Position numbers and translations under genes: made by a program. This document shows, in pieces, positions 53,577-62,460 of a stretch of 64,000 nt of DNA. Under the pieces are notes generated by a model that made no database searches, was not told the DNA's origin, and was given only the letters and a program-made list of their open reading frames with translations. Origin of the DNA: CBDFKF01 sp965248765 (GTDB lineage: Bacteria; Pseudomonadota; Alphaproteobacteria; VGEJ01); the NCBI GenBank assembly GCA_965248765.1, contig CBDFKF010000004.1, forward strand, positions 1,550,001 through 1,614,000, given 5' to 3'. Positions within the stretch are counted from its first letter, which is position 1; each line of letters begins with the position of its first letter.

Positions 53577-54236
53577 TCAGATGAGCTGAACGTTCACGCC
53601 GGTGGCCACGAACGTGATGCTGTCTTCGGCGCGGTCCACCCGGATGTCGCCACCCAGTGCCCGCGCGAGAAGGCCAGCGTACAGGGGTTGAACGAGTCGC
53701 GCGTCGCATTCTTCGATAGCTACCTCGCCGTGCAGCGCGCGGCTGGTCGCCTCCTTCAGGCGCGCGCCAGGTCCCTCCGCCGCGATGACGATGTCGAGCA
53801 CCTTGCTCGCCGAGGTGGTGACGGTTACCCGGCCGCCCCGCGGCACCGCCTCGATCGCCAATAGAACCATGTTGAGCACGAGCTTCACGGCATCGGCGCT
53901 AACCTCGGCGGGCTCCCCTTCTGGCGGCCATTGAAGTTGAACTCGGCTGCCCTCGACCAAGCTGGCGGCGGCCCGCCGTGCCACCCCCAGATCGCCTGGG
54001 GCTCCGATGCCGCCAGAACCGCCGAAGGCGAGGCGATGGAACTGGACACGGCGCGATGCCTCACCCGCGCTGAGCGCGATCAACGCGAGCGCCTCGTCGC
54101 CATCGCTGGTATCGCGCTGCTCGGTGAGAAGCTCCACGCCATTGGCGACGGCGCTGATCGGGCCGATAACATCGTGGCACAGGCGTGAACAGAGAAGCGC
54201 GGCGAGCCTCATGTCCGGGGCGGATTCTATGTCCAC
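53577..54236 (-). CDS. chpT: Histidine phosphotransferase ChpT
   Basis: 219 residues. The histidine box LAALLCSRLCHDVIGPISA places the phosphorylated histidine at residue 21; the C-terminal part is a degenerate ATPase-like domain (AGARLKEATSRALHGE-like region before VAIEECDARLVQPLYAGLLA). ChpT relays phosphate from CckA to CtrA. Convergent with ctrA (30-base gap), an arrangement that supports the pairing. Intact. Confidence 0.9.
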   Translation of the reverse strand: MDIESAPDMRLAALLCSRLCHDVIGPISAVANGVELLTEQRDTSDGDEALALIALSAGEASRRVQFHRLAFGGSGGIGAPGDLGVARRAAASLVEGSRVQLQWPPEGEPAEVSADAVKLVLNMVLLAIEAVPRGGRVTVTTSASKVLDIVIAAEGPGARLKEATSRALHGEVAIEECDARLVQPLYAGLLARALGGDIRVDRAEDSITFVATGVNVQLI

Positions 54237-54318
54237 CTTGCACCCCGCTTCGAGGCTCCGCTACACACAGAGGACATGGTGCCGCTCTCCCCATCTATGC
54301 TCGGCCTCAGGTGATCGG

Positions 54319-54510
54319 GTGATCCCCTTGGCGCCCGGAATGCTGGTCCGCCACCCTACCGAGGCCGACTGGGGTCTCGGCCAGGTGCAGTCGGTCATCG
54401 GCAATCGTATCACCGTCAACTTCGAGCACCAGGGCAAGCGGACGATCAACGGGGATGCGATCGACCTCGTCGTGGTAAGCGATCCCGCATCCGAGCCCGA
54501 CCGGCCCTAG
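54319..54510 (+). CDS. DUF3553 family protein
   Basis: 63 residues from GTG 54319: VIPLAPGMLVRHPTEADWGL, then GQVQSVIGNRITVNFEHQGK and RTINGDAIDLVVV. The family is a short beta-rich CarD/UvrD-tail-like module; a role in nucleic acid binding is guessed from that fold. The ATG at 54340 is a shorter alternative. Its TAG stop is part of the CTAG at which the IS5 copy inserted, so the gene is not damaged. Divergent from chpT, with 82 bases between. Confidence 0.8.
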   Translation: MIPLAPGMLVRHPTEADWGLGQVQSVIGNRITVNFEHQGKRTINGDAIDLVVVSDPASEPDRP

Positions 54511-55346
54511 GTCTTGTACCCATAAAGGGGATTCCCCTTTACGGGGAGATATGATTCAAGTTCCCAAATTGTGGGAGCTTGAGAATGGCACGTTTCGATC
54601 TGAGCGACGCGGAGTGGGCGATCATCGCGCCGTTGCTTCCGAACAAGCCACGCGGAGTGCCGCGTGTGGACGACCGCCGTGTGGTGGACGGTATCTTCTA
54701 CACCCTGCGCACGGGCTCGCCGTGGCGCGATCTGCCGAGGCGCTACGGGCCCCACACGACGGTCTACAACCGGTTCAATCGTTGGGCCAAGGCCGGCGTG
54801 TGGCTGCGTGTGTTCGAGGCTCTCGCCGAGAAATCGCCCGCCTCTCTTCACCTCATCGACTCCTCGATTGTACGCGCGCATCAACACGCCGCCGGGGAAA
54901 AAAGGGGGTCCGGATCACGCCATCGGTCGTTCTCGTGGAGGACTGAGCACCAAGATCCACACGGTGGTGGATGCCAGGGGCCTGCCGGTGCGCTTGCTGC
55001 TCACTGCCGGCCAGGCCTCCGACAAGACCACAGCCCCGGTGCTGCTCGAAGGACTGCGCCTGGCGCGTGATGTCATCGCCGACCGCGGCTACAGTGCCCG
55101 CTGCCTCATCGAGCTGATCGAGAACACCGGCGCCACCGCCCACATCCCCTCGCAGAGCAATGTACGGATGCCACGCTACGTTGCTCCGGAGCTCTACCGC
55201 CAACGCAACCTCGTTGAGCGCTTCTTCAACAAGATCAAACACTTCAGACGCGTCGCCACGCGCTACGACAAACTCGCCAGAAATTTCCTCGCCGCCGTGG
55301 CACTTGCTTCCATACGTCTGTGGCTCAGGCATTATGAGTCCACGAC
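54511..55346 (+). mobile_element. IS5-family (IS427-like) element, copy 2
   Basis: 836 bases with the same ends as copy 1 and a CTAG on each side (54507-54510 and 55347-55350). As far as I can compare, the only difference is one G fewer in the G5-A6-G5 run (54896-54911). It lies directly against an IS630 element that shares the second CTAG. Confidence 0.9.
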
Positions 55347-55350
55347 CTAG
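54579..55350 (+). pseudogene. IS5/IS427-type transposase, copy 2 with altered slippage site
   Basis: orfA starts MRMARFDLSDAEWAIIAPLL. Because one G is missing, orfA now runs on in the wrong phase (AAGEKRGSGSRHRSFSWRTE) and stops at 55070, while the orfB phase (KKGGPDHAIGRSRGGLSTKI to YESTT) is +1 rather than -1 away. A -1 slip would now give only a short product. The stop of orfB again comes from the CTAG duplication. Probably cannot make full transposase by the usual shift. Confidence 0.75.
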
Positions 55351-56531
55351 TCACGTGAATCTAAAGTTCGTGGCATAAGTTTTGTTCGACCCTGAGGCAG
55401 AAGCGTTTGACGGCGGCGAGGATGTAGTCAGCGGACTTGGCCCACTTGAAGGGCTTGGGGTCTTCGTTGTGCTTTTCGACGAAGGCCCGGATGTCGGCTT
55501 CGAGTTGGCGGGTCGAGGTGTGCACGCCACGCTGCAACTGCTTGCGCGTCAACTCGGCGAACCAGCGTTCGACCTGATTGATCCACGACGCAGAGGTCGG
55601 CGTGAAGTGGACATGCCAGTGCGGCCGCCGGGCCAGCCAGGCCTTGACCGCCGCCGTCTTGTGGGTGGCGTAGTTGTCCATGACGATGTGGATGTCCAGA
55701 TCGTCAGGCACGCGGGCATCGATCAGCTTCAGGAAGTCGAGGAACTCCCTGGCCCGGTGGCGCCGGTAGCACTTGCCGATGACGGAGCCGGTGGCGACAT
55801 CAAGGGCGGCGAACAGCGAGGTGGTGCCGTTGCGCTTGTAATCGTGGGTGCGCCGCTCGGGCGCGCCCGGCAGCATCGGCAGGACCGGCTGGCTGCGGTC
55901 GAGCGCCTGGATCTGGCTTTTCTCGTCGACACAGAGCACCAGCGCGCGGTCCGGCGGCGACAGATACAGGCCTACGATGTCGCGCACCTTGTCCACGAAG
56001 TGCGGATCGCTGGACAGCTTGAACGTCTCCACCCGATGAGGCTGCAAGCCGAATGCGCCCCAGATGCGCCAGATCGTCGTGTGGGAAAGTCCGGTCTCGC
56101 CGGCCATCGAGCGCAGCGACCAATGGGTCGCGTCTGCCGGTCTCGTGGCGAGCGTCCGCTCGATCACCTCGGCCACCTTGCTGTCCTCGATGGTCCGCGG
56201 GCGCCCCGGCCGGGGGTCGTCCGACAATCCGTCGATGCGCTCTCTGACAAAGCGCCGGCGCCACTTGCCCACGGTATGCGCGCTTACGCCGAGCTCAGCC
56301 GCCACTGCCTTGTTGCTCAGACCGTCCGCGCAGCGCAAGATCATGCGGCAGCGATCCGACATCGAGCACGCGACCCGGTGCCGACGAACCTGTGCCTCCA
56401 GAAAGGACCGCTCCTCATCGCTCAAAACCAGCGCCGCCAGCGGCCGGCCCATACCGCGTGCCATCGCAATGACCTCCGTTGTCACACCCCGATGGCCACT
56501 ATAACTGAAACTTACTTCAGTGCCAGGTGAC
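55350..56531 (-). mobile_element. IS630-family element
   Basis: Ends GTCACGTGAATCTAAAG (from 55350) and, in reverse complement, GTCACCTGGCACTGAAG (ending 56531) are imperfect inverted repeats. TA is duplicated on both sides (55348-55349 and 56532-56533), the hallmark of IS630/Tc1 insertions. Its TA target lies within the CTAG of the adjoining IS5 copy. 1182 bases with one transposase. Confidence 0.88.
55361..56485 (-). CDS. IS630-family transposase
   Basis: 374 residues (an ATG at 56464 giving MARGMGRPLAALVLSDEERS is the more usual start). Helix-turn-helix part GLSNKAVAAELGVSAHTVGK; DDE acids in LVLCVDEKSQIQALD, IHIVMDNYATHKT and SWINQVERWFAELT. Full length with no stops, so possibly active. 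The large plus-strand frame across it is antisense. Confidence 0.92.
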   Translation of the reverse strand: MTTEVIAMARGMGRPLAALVLSDEERSFLEAQVRRHRVACSMSDRCRMILRCADGLSNKAVAAELGVSAHTVGKWRRRFVRERIDGLSDDPRPGRPRTIEDSKVAEVIERTLATRPADATHWSLRSMAGETGLSHTTIWRIWGAFGLQPHRVETFKLSSDPHFVDKVRDIVGLYLSPPDRALVLCVDEKSQIQALDRSQPVLPMLPGAPERRTHDYKRNGTTSLFAALDVATGSVIGKCYRRHRAREFLDFLKLIDARVPDDLDIHIVMDNYATHKTAAVKAWLARRPHWHVHFTPTSASWINQVERWFAELTRKQLQRGVHTSTRQLEADIRAFVEKHNEDPKPFKWAKSADYILAAVKRFCLRVEQNLCHEL

Positions 56532-56643
56532 TAGCGGCTTGGGCTGGTGTGTGGGTTGTGCGGCCCGGCCCGCCCTTGCAAGATGTGCCCCGTCCTGGCA
56601 CCGGCTTGGATAGTGTCATAGGCAGCATGGGCGATCGACGGCG

Positions 56644-58329
56644 ATGAAGAACAAGATGCGCCACCCCGGAGCCGGGCGCGGCAAGGGCCGGGCCCATGCG
56701 CGGGGACGTCAGGTCGAGCCTGAGGCCGCTGTCGAGATAGCGGACCTGCTGGGCGCGCGCCCGCGCCGGCGTGATGAGCTTATCGAGTACTTTCACCTCA
56801 TCCAGGATCGTTACAACTGCCTGTCGGCGGCCCATCTTGCGGCGCTTGCGGCCGAACTCAACATCCCGATGGCCGATGCATTTGAGGTGGCCACCTTCTA
56901 TGCCCATTGGGACGTGGTGTTAGAGGGCGAATCACCGCCGCCCGTGCTCACCGTGCGGGTCTGCGATTCGCTGACGTGCGAGATGTTCGGCGCCCAGGCG
57001 CTGCTCCAGAGATTGGAGGCGACAGCCGGCGACGGGGTCCGTGTCGTGCGCGGCCCGTGCATGGGGCGGTGCGAGAACGCACCGGTAGTCTGCGTGGGCC
57101 ACAACCACCTCACGCGCTGCACCGTCGATAGCGTGACCGAGGCGATTTCCGCCGGAGCGACGCAAGAGTCGATTCCGCCCTATGCCGATTTGGACAAGTA
57201 CCGTGCCGCTGGTGGCTACGAGGTACTGACGGCCTGCCGGGCGGGCAAGCGCACCATCGATGAGGTAATCGAGACGGTCGAAGCGAGCGGGCTGCGCGGT
57301 CTCGGCGGCGCTGGCTTCCCGACCGGGCGCAAGTGGCGCTTCGTGCGCCAGGAGCCCAAGCCGCGATTGATGGCGGTCAACGCTGACGAGGGCGAGGTGG
57401 GGACCTTCAAGGACCGCTACTACATGGAGACCGATCCCCATCGCTTTCTCGAGGGCACGCTGATCGCGGCGTGGGCGGTGGAGGCCGACGACGTCTACAT
57501 CTACCTTCGCGATGAGTACCCGGCGATCCGCGAGCTCCTCGAGGCCGAGATCGGCCGCATTGAGGCCGCCGGCCTCGTTGGAGATACCCGCCTGATCCTG
57601 CGCCGCGGCGCTGGCGCCTACATCTGCGGCGAAGAATCGGCGATGCTCGAGAGTATCGAAGGCAAACGCGGCTTGCCCCGGCACAAGCCGCCATTTCCTT
57701 CGCAGGTCGGGCTGTTCGGACGCCCGACGCTGATCAACAATGTTGAGACGCTCCACTGGATCCCCGACATCATCGAGCGCGGTCCGGACTGGTTTGCCGA
57801 CCAGGGTCGTGACGGCCACAAGGGGCCGCACTCTTTCTCGGTCTCCGGCCGCGTTAAGGAGCCAGGCGTCAAGCTTACCCCCGCCGGCATCACCGCCGCG
57901 GAGCTGATCGAAGACTATTGCGGTGGCATGGCCGAGGGACACCGCTTCAAGGCGTATCTGCCGGGTGGCGCGTCGGGCGGCATTTTGCCTGCCACGATGG
58001 CCGACCTGCCGCTCGACTTCGGCACCCTCGAGGCGCACGGCGCCTTCATCGGATCGGCAGCAGTGGTGGTGTTATCGGATCACGACAGCGTGCCGGCCGC
58101 CGCCCTCAACCTCATGCGTTTCTTCGAGGACGAGAGCTGTGGCCAGTGCACGCCCTGCCGGGTTGGTACCGAAAAGGCGGTCAAGCTCATGGGGGGTGCG
58201 CGGTGGGACGGCGACCTCCTTGGTGAGCTTGGTCGCTGCATGGCTGACGCCTCGATCTGCGGCCTCGGCCAGGCCGCCCCCAATCCGCTCAACCACGTCA
58301 TGACTCACTTCCCGGAGGAAGTCACATGA
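56644..58329 (+). CDS. Formate dehydrogenase beta subunit, fused NuoE/NuoF type
   Basis: 561 residues. Residues 30-180 are NuoE/FdsG-like with the 2Fe-2S cysteines in CDSLTCEMFG and CMGRCENAP. The rest is NuoF/FdsB-like: NADH site GLRGLGGAGFPTGRKW, FMN region NADEGEVGTFKDRYYMETD, GAGAYICGEESAMLESIEGK and the 4Fe-4S motif SCGQCTPCRVGT. It takes electrons from the alpha subunit to reduce NAD. The ribosome site is weak and the first 20 residues are basic and low complexity; an in-frame start slightly downstream is possible. Overlaps the next gene (ATGA). Confidence 0.92.
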   Translation: MKNKMRHPGAGRGKGRAHARGRQVEPEAAVEIADLLGARPRRRDELIEYFHLIQDRYNCLSAAHLAALAAELNIPMADAFEVATFYAHWDVVLEGESPPPVLTVRVCDSLTCEMFGAQALLQRLEATAGDGVRVVRGPCMGRCENAPVVCVGHNHLTRCTVDSVTEAISAGATQESIPPYADLDKYRAAGGYEVLTACRAGKRTIDEVIETVEASGLRGLGGAGFPTGRKWRFVRQEPKPRLMAVNADEGEVGTFKDRYYMETDPHRFLEGTLIAAWAVEADDVYIYLRDEYPAIRELLEAEIGRIEAAGLVGDTRLILRRGAGAYICGEESAMLESIEGKRGLPRHKPPFPSQVGLFGRPTLINNVETLHWIPDIIERGPDWFADQGRDGHKGPHSFSVSGRVKEPGVKLTPAGITAAELIEDYCGGMAEGHRFKAYLPGGASGGILPATMADLPLDFGTLEAHGAFIGSAAVVVLSDHDSVPAAALNLMRFFEDESCGQCTPCRVGTEKAVKLMGGARWDGDLLGELGRCMADASICGLGQAAPNPLNHVMTHFPEEVT

Positions 58330-61082
58330 GCGATCCGGTCAGCTTCACCCTCGATGGAGTCGAGGTGACGGCCGCGGCCGATGAAACCATCTGGCAGGTT
58401 GCTCACCGGCGCGGCACCGAGATCCCCCATCTCTGCTGGTCGACGGCTGCCACCTACCGGGCCGACGGCAATTGCCGGGCTTGCATGGTCGAGATCGATG
58501 GCGAGCGCGTGCTTGCCGCCTCGTGCATCCGCAAGCCGACCGCGGGGATGAAGGTAATCACCGGGAATGAGCGCGCGGTCAAGGCGCGCCAAATGGTGAT
58601 GGAACTCCTGCTCGCCGATCAGCCGCCGCGCGAATGTTCCCATGACTCCGATTCGCGCTTGTGGCAATGGGCTGAAGCCCAGGATCAACTATCGAGCCGC
58701 TTCCCCAGCCGCCTCACACCTGGGCCCGATCCCAGCCATCCGGCGATGGCGGTCAATCTCGACGCCTGCATCCACTGCAATCTCTGCGTCCGCGCTTGCC
58801 GTGAGGTCCAGGTCAATGACGTGATCGGCCTCGCCTACCGCGGCCACGAGTCCAAGATCGTCTTCGACTTCGACGATCCGATGGGCGAATCAACGTGCGT
58901 CGCCTGTGGCGAGTGTGTCCAGGCCTGCCCCACCGGCGCCCTGATGCCGGCCGGCGAGGTCGGCAAGCTAGCGATCGACCGCCAGGTCGACAGCGTCTGC
59001 CCCTATTGCGGCGTCGGCTGCCAGATCACCTACAACATCAAGGACGACGCGATCGCCCATGTATCGGGGCGCGAGGGTCCGGCCAACGCGGGCCGGCTGT
59101 GCGTCAAGGGCCGCTACGGCTTTGATTATGTCTCGCATCCCGGCCGCCTCCTCACGCCGCTGATCCGCAAAGAGGGGGTGCCTAAGGACGCCGCCTTCGA
59201 CATCGATCCGATGAACCCGCTGACCCATTTCCGCGAGGCGAGCTGGGAGGAAGCGCTCGACGTCGCCGGTGCCGGCCTCGCGCGTATCCGCGATGCTCAC
59301 GGCGGCACCGGGCTCGCCGGCTTCGGCTCGGCCAAGGGCTCAAATGAAGAGGCGTATCTGTTCCAAAAGCTCGTGCGCACCGGTTTCGGCACCAACAATG
59401 TCGATCACTGCACACGGCTGTGCCATGCCTCATCGGTCGCGGCGCTGATGGAGACGATCGGCTCCGGCGCGGTCACCGCGCCGTTCACGGCCGCCGAGCA
59501 CGCCGACGTGATTCTGGTCACCGGCGCCAACCCGACCGAGAACCACCCGGTCGCCGCCACCTTCCTCAAGAACGCGGTCAAGCGCGGGGCCAAGCTCATC
59601 GTCATGGACCCGCGCGGCCAGGCGCTGAGGAAGCAGGCGACGCACATGCTGCAATTCAAGGGCGGGGGTGACGTCGCGCTCTTGAACGCGATGATGCACG
59701 TGATCGTCGCCGAGGACCTGATCGACAAGCAGTATGTCGAGGGCTACACCGAGGGCTACGCGGCTCTCAAGGCGCATCTGCAGGCGTTCACGCCTGAGGC
59801 CATGGAGCCGATCTGTGGCATCTCGGCCGAGCGTATCCGCGAGGTGGCGCGCGTGTTCGGCACGGCCAAGTCAGCCATCATTTTCTGGGGCATGGGTATC
59901 TCCCAGCATGTCCACGGGACCGACAATGCCCGTTGTCTCATCTCGCTTGCGCTGATGACCGGGCAGGTCGGTCGCCCCGGCACCGGCCTGCACCCGCTGC
60001 GCGGCCAGAACAACGTCCAAGGCGCTTCCGACGCTGGTCTGATCCCAATGGTCTTTCCCGACTACCAGAGCGTAGAGGATCCGACGATCAGGGGCTGGTT
60101 CGAGAACTACTGGGGCGCCAAGCTCGATCCGAAGAGCGGCCTGACCGTGGTGGAGATCACCAACGCCATCCACGAAGGCGCTATTCGCGGCGTCTACATC
60201 ATGGGCGAGAACCCGGCGATGTCGGATCCCGACGTGAGCCACGCGCGCGAGGCGTTGACCAAGCTCGATCATCTCGTGGTCCAGGACATCTTCCTGACCG
60301 AGACCGCCGCTTTCGCGGATGTCGTACTACCAGCCTCGGCATGGCCGGAGAAAGACGGCACCGTCACCAACACCAACCGCCAGGTCCAAATGGGTCGCAC
60401 GGCGCTACCGCTGCCGGGCGATGCTCGGCAAGACTGGTGGCTGATCCAAGAGATTGCCCACCGCCTCGGGCTCAGCTGGGACTATTCCGGGCCGGCCGAG
60501 GTGTTCGAGGAGATGCGCGGCTGCATGGACTCGATCAAGGGCATCAGTTGGGAGCGGCTTCAGCGCGAGAGCGCGGTGACCTACCCGTGCGATCACGAAG
60601 ACCAGCCCGGTCGCGAGATCATGTTCGGCGAGGGCTACCCGACGGCCTCGGGCCGCGGCAAGTTCGTGCCGGCCGGCATCGTGCCGCCCGACGAGGTGCC
60701 CGACGAGGAGTATCCGATGATTCTGACGACGGGACGCCTGCTCGAGCACTGGCACACCGGCGCCATCACCCGGCGCGCCTCGATCCTCGATACGCTCGAG
60801 CCGGAGGCGGTGGCAAGCCTCTCGACCCAGGACCTGCGTCAGCTCGGGGTGGCGCCCGGCGAGTTCCTCTCGGTCCGCACTCGGCGCGGCCAGATCCGCA
60901 TCAAGGCGCGTGCCGACAACGCGGTGAGCCCGGGGACGGTTTTCATCCCGTTCGCGTTCGTCGAGGCGGCGGCGAACCTATTGACCAACGCGGCGCTCGA
61001 TCCGTTCGGCAAGATCCCTGAGTTCAAATACTGCGCGGCCCACGTTGAGAAGGCCGCCGCGGCCGCTGAGGCCGCACAGTAG
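58326..61082 (+). CDS. Formate dehydrogenase alpha (molybdopterin) subunit
   Basis: 918 residues. N-terminal 2Fe-2S domain (RADGNCRACMVEIDG) and a histidine-type cluster near RECSHDSDSRLWQW, two 4Fe-4S ferredoxin motifs (CIHCNLCVRACREVQ and CVACGECVQACPTGALM), and the 4Fe-4S site CPYCGVGCQITYN, then the molybdopterin domains. The metal-ligand residue is cysteine in HCTRLCHASSVAAL, not selenocysteine. It oxidises formate to carbon dioxide with NAD via the beta subunit. No fdhD or fdsD-like gene is visible downstream in this window. Confidence 0.94.
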   Translation: MSDPVSFTLDGVEVTAAADETIWQVAHRRGTEIPHLCWSTAATYRADGNCRACMVEIDGERVLAASCIRKPTAGMKVITGNERAVKARQMVMELLLADQPPRECSHDSDSRLWQWAEAQDQLSSRFPSRLTPGPDPSHPAMAVNLDACIHCNLCVRACREVQVNDVIGLAYRGHESKIVFDFDDPMGESTCVACGECVQACPTGALMPAGEVGKLAIDRQVDSVCPYCGVGCQITYNIKDDAIAHVSGREGPANAGRLCVKGRYGFDYVSHPGRLLTPLIRKEGVPKDAAFDIDPMNPLTHFREASWEEALDVAGAGLARIRDAHGGTGLAGFGSAKGSNEEAYLFQKLVRTGFGTNNVDHCTRLCHASSVAALMETIGSGAVTAPFTAAEHADVILVTGANPTENHPVAATFLKNAVKRGAKLIVMDPRGQALRKQATHMLQFKGGGDVALLNAMMHVIVAEDLIDKQYVEGYTEGYAALKAHLQAFTPEAMEPICGISAERIREVARVFGTAKSAIIFWGMGISQHVHGTDNARCLISLALMTGQVGRPGTGLHPLRGQNNVQGASDAGLIPMVFPDYQSVEDPTIRGWFENYWGAKLDPKSGLTVVEITNAIHEGAIRGVYIMGENPAMSDPDVSHAREALTKLDHLVVQDIFLTETAAFADVVLPASAWPEKDGTVTNTNRQVQMGRTALPLPGDARQDWWLIQEIAHRLGLSWDYSGPAEVFEEMRGCMDSIKGISWERLQRESAVTYPCDHEDQPGREIMFGEGYPTASGRGKFVPAGIVPPDEVPDEEYPMILTTGRLLEHWHTGAITRRASILDTLEPEAVASLSTQDLRQLGVAPGEFLSVRTRRGQIRIKARADNAVSPGTVFIPFAFVEAAANLLTNAALDPFGKIPEFKYCAAHVEKAAAAAEAAQ

Positions 61083-61636
61083 ACAAAAAGTAGGCAAAAA
61101 AAGGCGGCCCCCAGGGCCGCCCAGTCGAGCGCATCGAGCTGGAAGTTGATCTGGTTGGCGGCCGTATCGCTCAGGCGATTGGTCACGGTCGCGGTGCCGC
61201 CCGGCACGTTGACGACTCTGTGGTGGCTCGCCGGTTTCGGCGCGCCGAAGGTAAGGATATTGGTGCCCGCTCCGGCGATCCCGAGGGTGAGCTGTGCATC
61301 GAAGCCGGTGCTGCCAAAAGCGGGTAGATCGAAGACCACTGGGCTCTGGCCGGTCGCACCTCCCGCGGAGCCGAATCGGGCCTCGGCGCCGTTCAAGGGA
61401 TCGGCCCCACTCGTCGGCTCCCACTCGTAGCTGATCGTCTGGCCGAAATCGAAGCCGTGCGTGCGGGTGCCGCTGCCGGAGAGGTTGGCGGGTGTGTGGA
61501 TCCAGGAATAGAGGCCCGCGCCAGCCTGGCCGTTCGGGACCTCGCCGATGTGCGTGACCGGTACCGCGCTCGTCGGTCGGGTCGTTCCCAAACCGCAAAG
61601 GGCTGCAACAAGCAACACGGGGATTAGGCGCTTCAT
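61083..61636 (-). CDS. Secreted protein of unknown function, frame runs through its terminator
   Basis: From the ATG at 61636 a signal peptide (MKRLIPVLLVAALCGLG, then TSAVP) precedes GLYSWIHTPANLSGSGTRTH, VVFDLPAFGSTGFDAQLTLG and TATVTNRLSDTAANQINFQL. The latter resembles exported PEP-CTERM-type or choice-of-anchor domains. The frame has no stop before the hairpin at 61094-61121 and stays open to 60839 antisense to fdhA, so the natural stop has been lost or lies in a mutated codon near LDALDW. I list the probable body only. Confidence 0.55.
61094..61121 (-). terminator. Hairpin with T run, minus-strand terminator
   Basis: GGCGGCCC (61103-61110) and GGGCCGCC (61114-61121) pair around CCA; read on the minus strand the stem is followed by seven T. 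A canonical intrinsic terminator for the gene starting at 61636, and it may also act as a hairpin for fdhA, which ends at 61082. Confidence 0.8.
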
Positions 61637-61881
61637 GAATCCGACCACTGAACTGCTGGGATGTTCCGTGGCCAATAGATGGGGCTAGGGGCCGGAAATC
61701 CGTGTAACGCCGATCACGCAGTGGCGTGCAAAGATCGGAAAACGCTGCGATGTGTGATGGACGACCCGCCGCCCTCGGAGCGGCAGCCGGGCCGGCCTAT
61801 GACCTCCTGACGGGCACAGCGCTATGGCCTAGGCTATGCCATCTGTCCGCGCCCCCGGCGGGCGCTTGCGGGAGCGAGCCG

Positions 61882-62367
61882 ATGACCGACATCACCCTAG
61901 AGCAGCAGGTTGACCGCCTCGCCTCAATCGAGGCGATCAAGCAGCTCAAGGCCCGGTACTGCGCCTATTGCGATGCCGGCTACGATGCCGACGGGATCTG
62001 CTCGCTGTTCGAGCCCGATGGCGTCTTCGACGCGGGCGATCCGTTCGGACGTCACGAGGGACACGCCGCGATTCACGCCTGGTTCACCGGCGTCCCGAGC
62101 CGCTTCCTGTTCGCCGCACACTTGGTGATGAACCCGATCATCACGCTCGATGGCGACCGCGCGAACGGCAAATGGTGGCTCCTCATGCCCTGCACGTATC
62201 GCGACGACGGTGCGCAGGCCGAAGGGCGTTGGTTGCTGTCCCAATACGACGATTATTATGTGCGCCGCGACGGCGTCTGGCGGTTTCAGACGATGCGCGC
62301 GGACCTCAAGTACTTCGTCCCACACCTTGAGGACTGGGCCCGACACACCATCGCCAGCGGCGGCTAG
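61882..62367 (+). CDS. SnoaL-like/NTF2-fold protein
   Basis: 161 residues from the ATG at 61882 (MTDITLEQQVDRLASIEAIK), the second SnoaL_4-type gene in the window. It contains LKARYCAYCDAGYDADGICS, FEPDGVFDAGDPFGRHEGHA and YYVRRDGVWRFQTMRADLKY. The open frame upstream to 61726 has no resemblance. Function may be steroid or polyketide ring chemistry or an unrelated small-molecule enzyme. Confidence 0.85.
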   Translation: MTDITLEQQVDRLASIEAIKQLKARYCAYCDAGYDADGICSLFEPDGVFDAGDPFGRHEGHAAIHAWFTGVPSRFLFAAHLVMNPIITLDGDRANGKWWLLMPCTYRDDGAQAEGRWLLSQYDDYYVRRDGVWRFQTMRADLKYFVPHLEDWARHTIASGG

Positions 62368-62460
62368 CGCCACCCGTCGCCCCCCGCGTAGCTCACCGGC
62401 CGCCGGAGCGGCCGGGTCCAGCCAGCTTCGGTCACTTGTGAAATGCAGGAGCGGCGCGGA

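Noticed and set aside
55382..56530. 382-residue plus-strand frame
   Set aside because: Antisense to the IS630 transposase.
56932..58038. 368-residue minus-strand frame
   Set aside because: Antisense to the fused NuoE/NuoF subunit.
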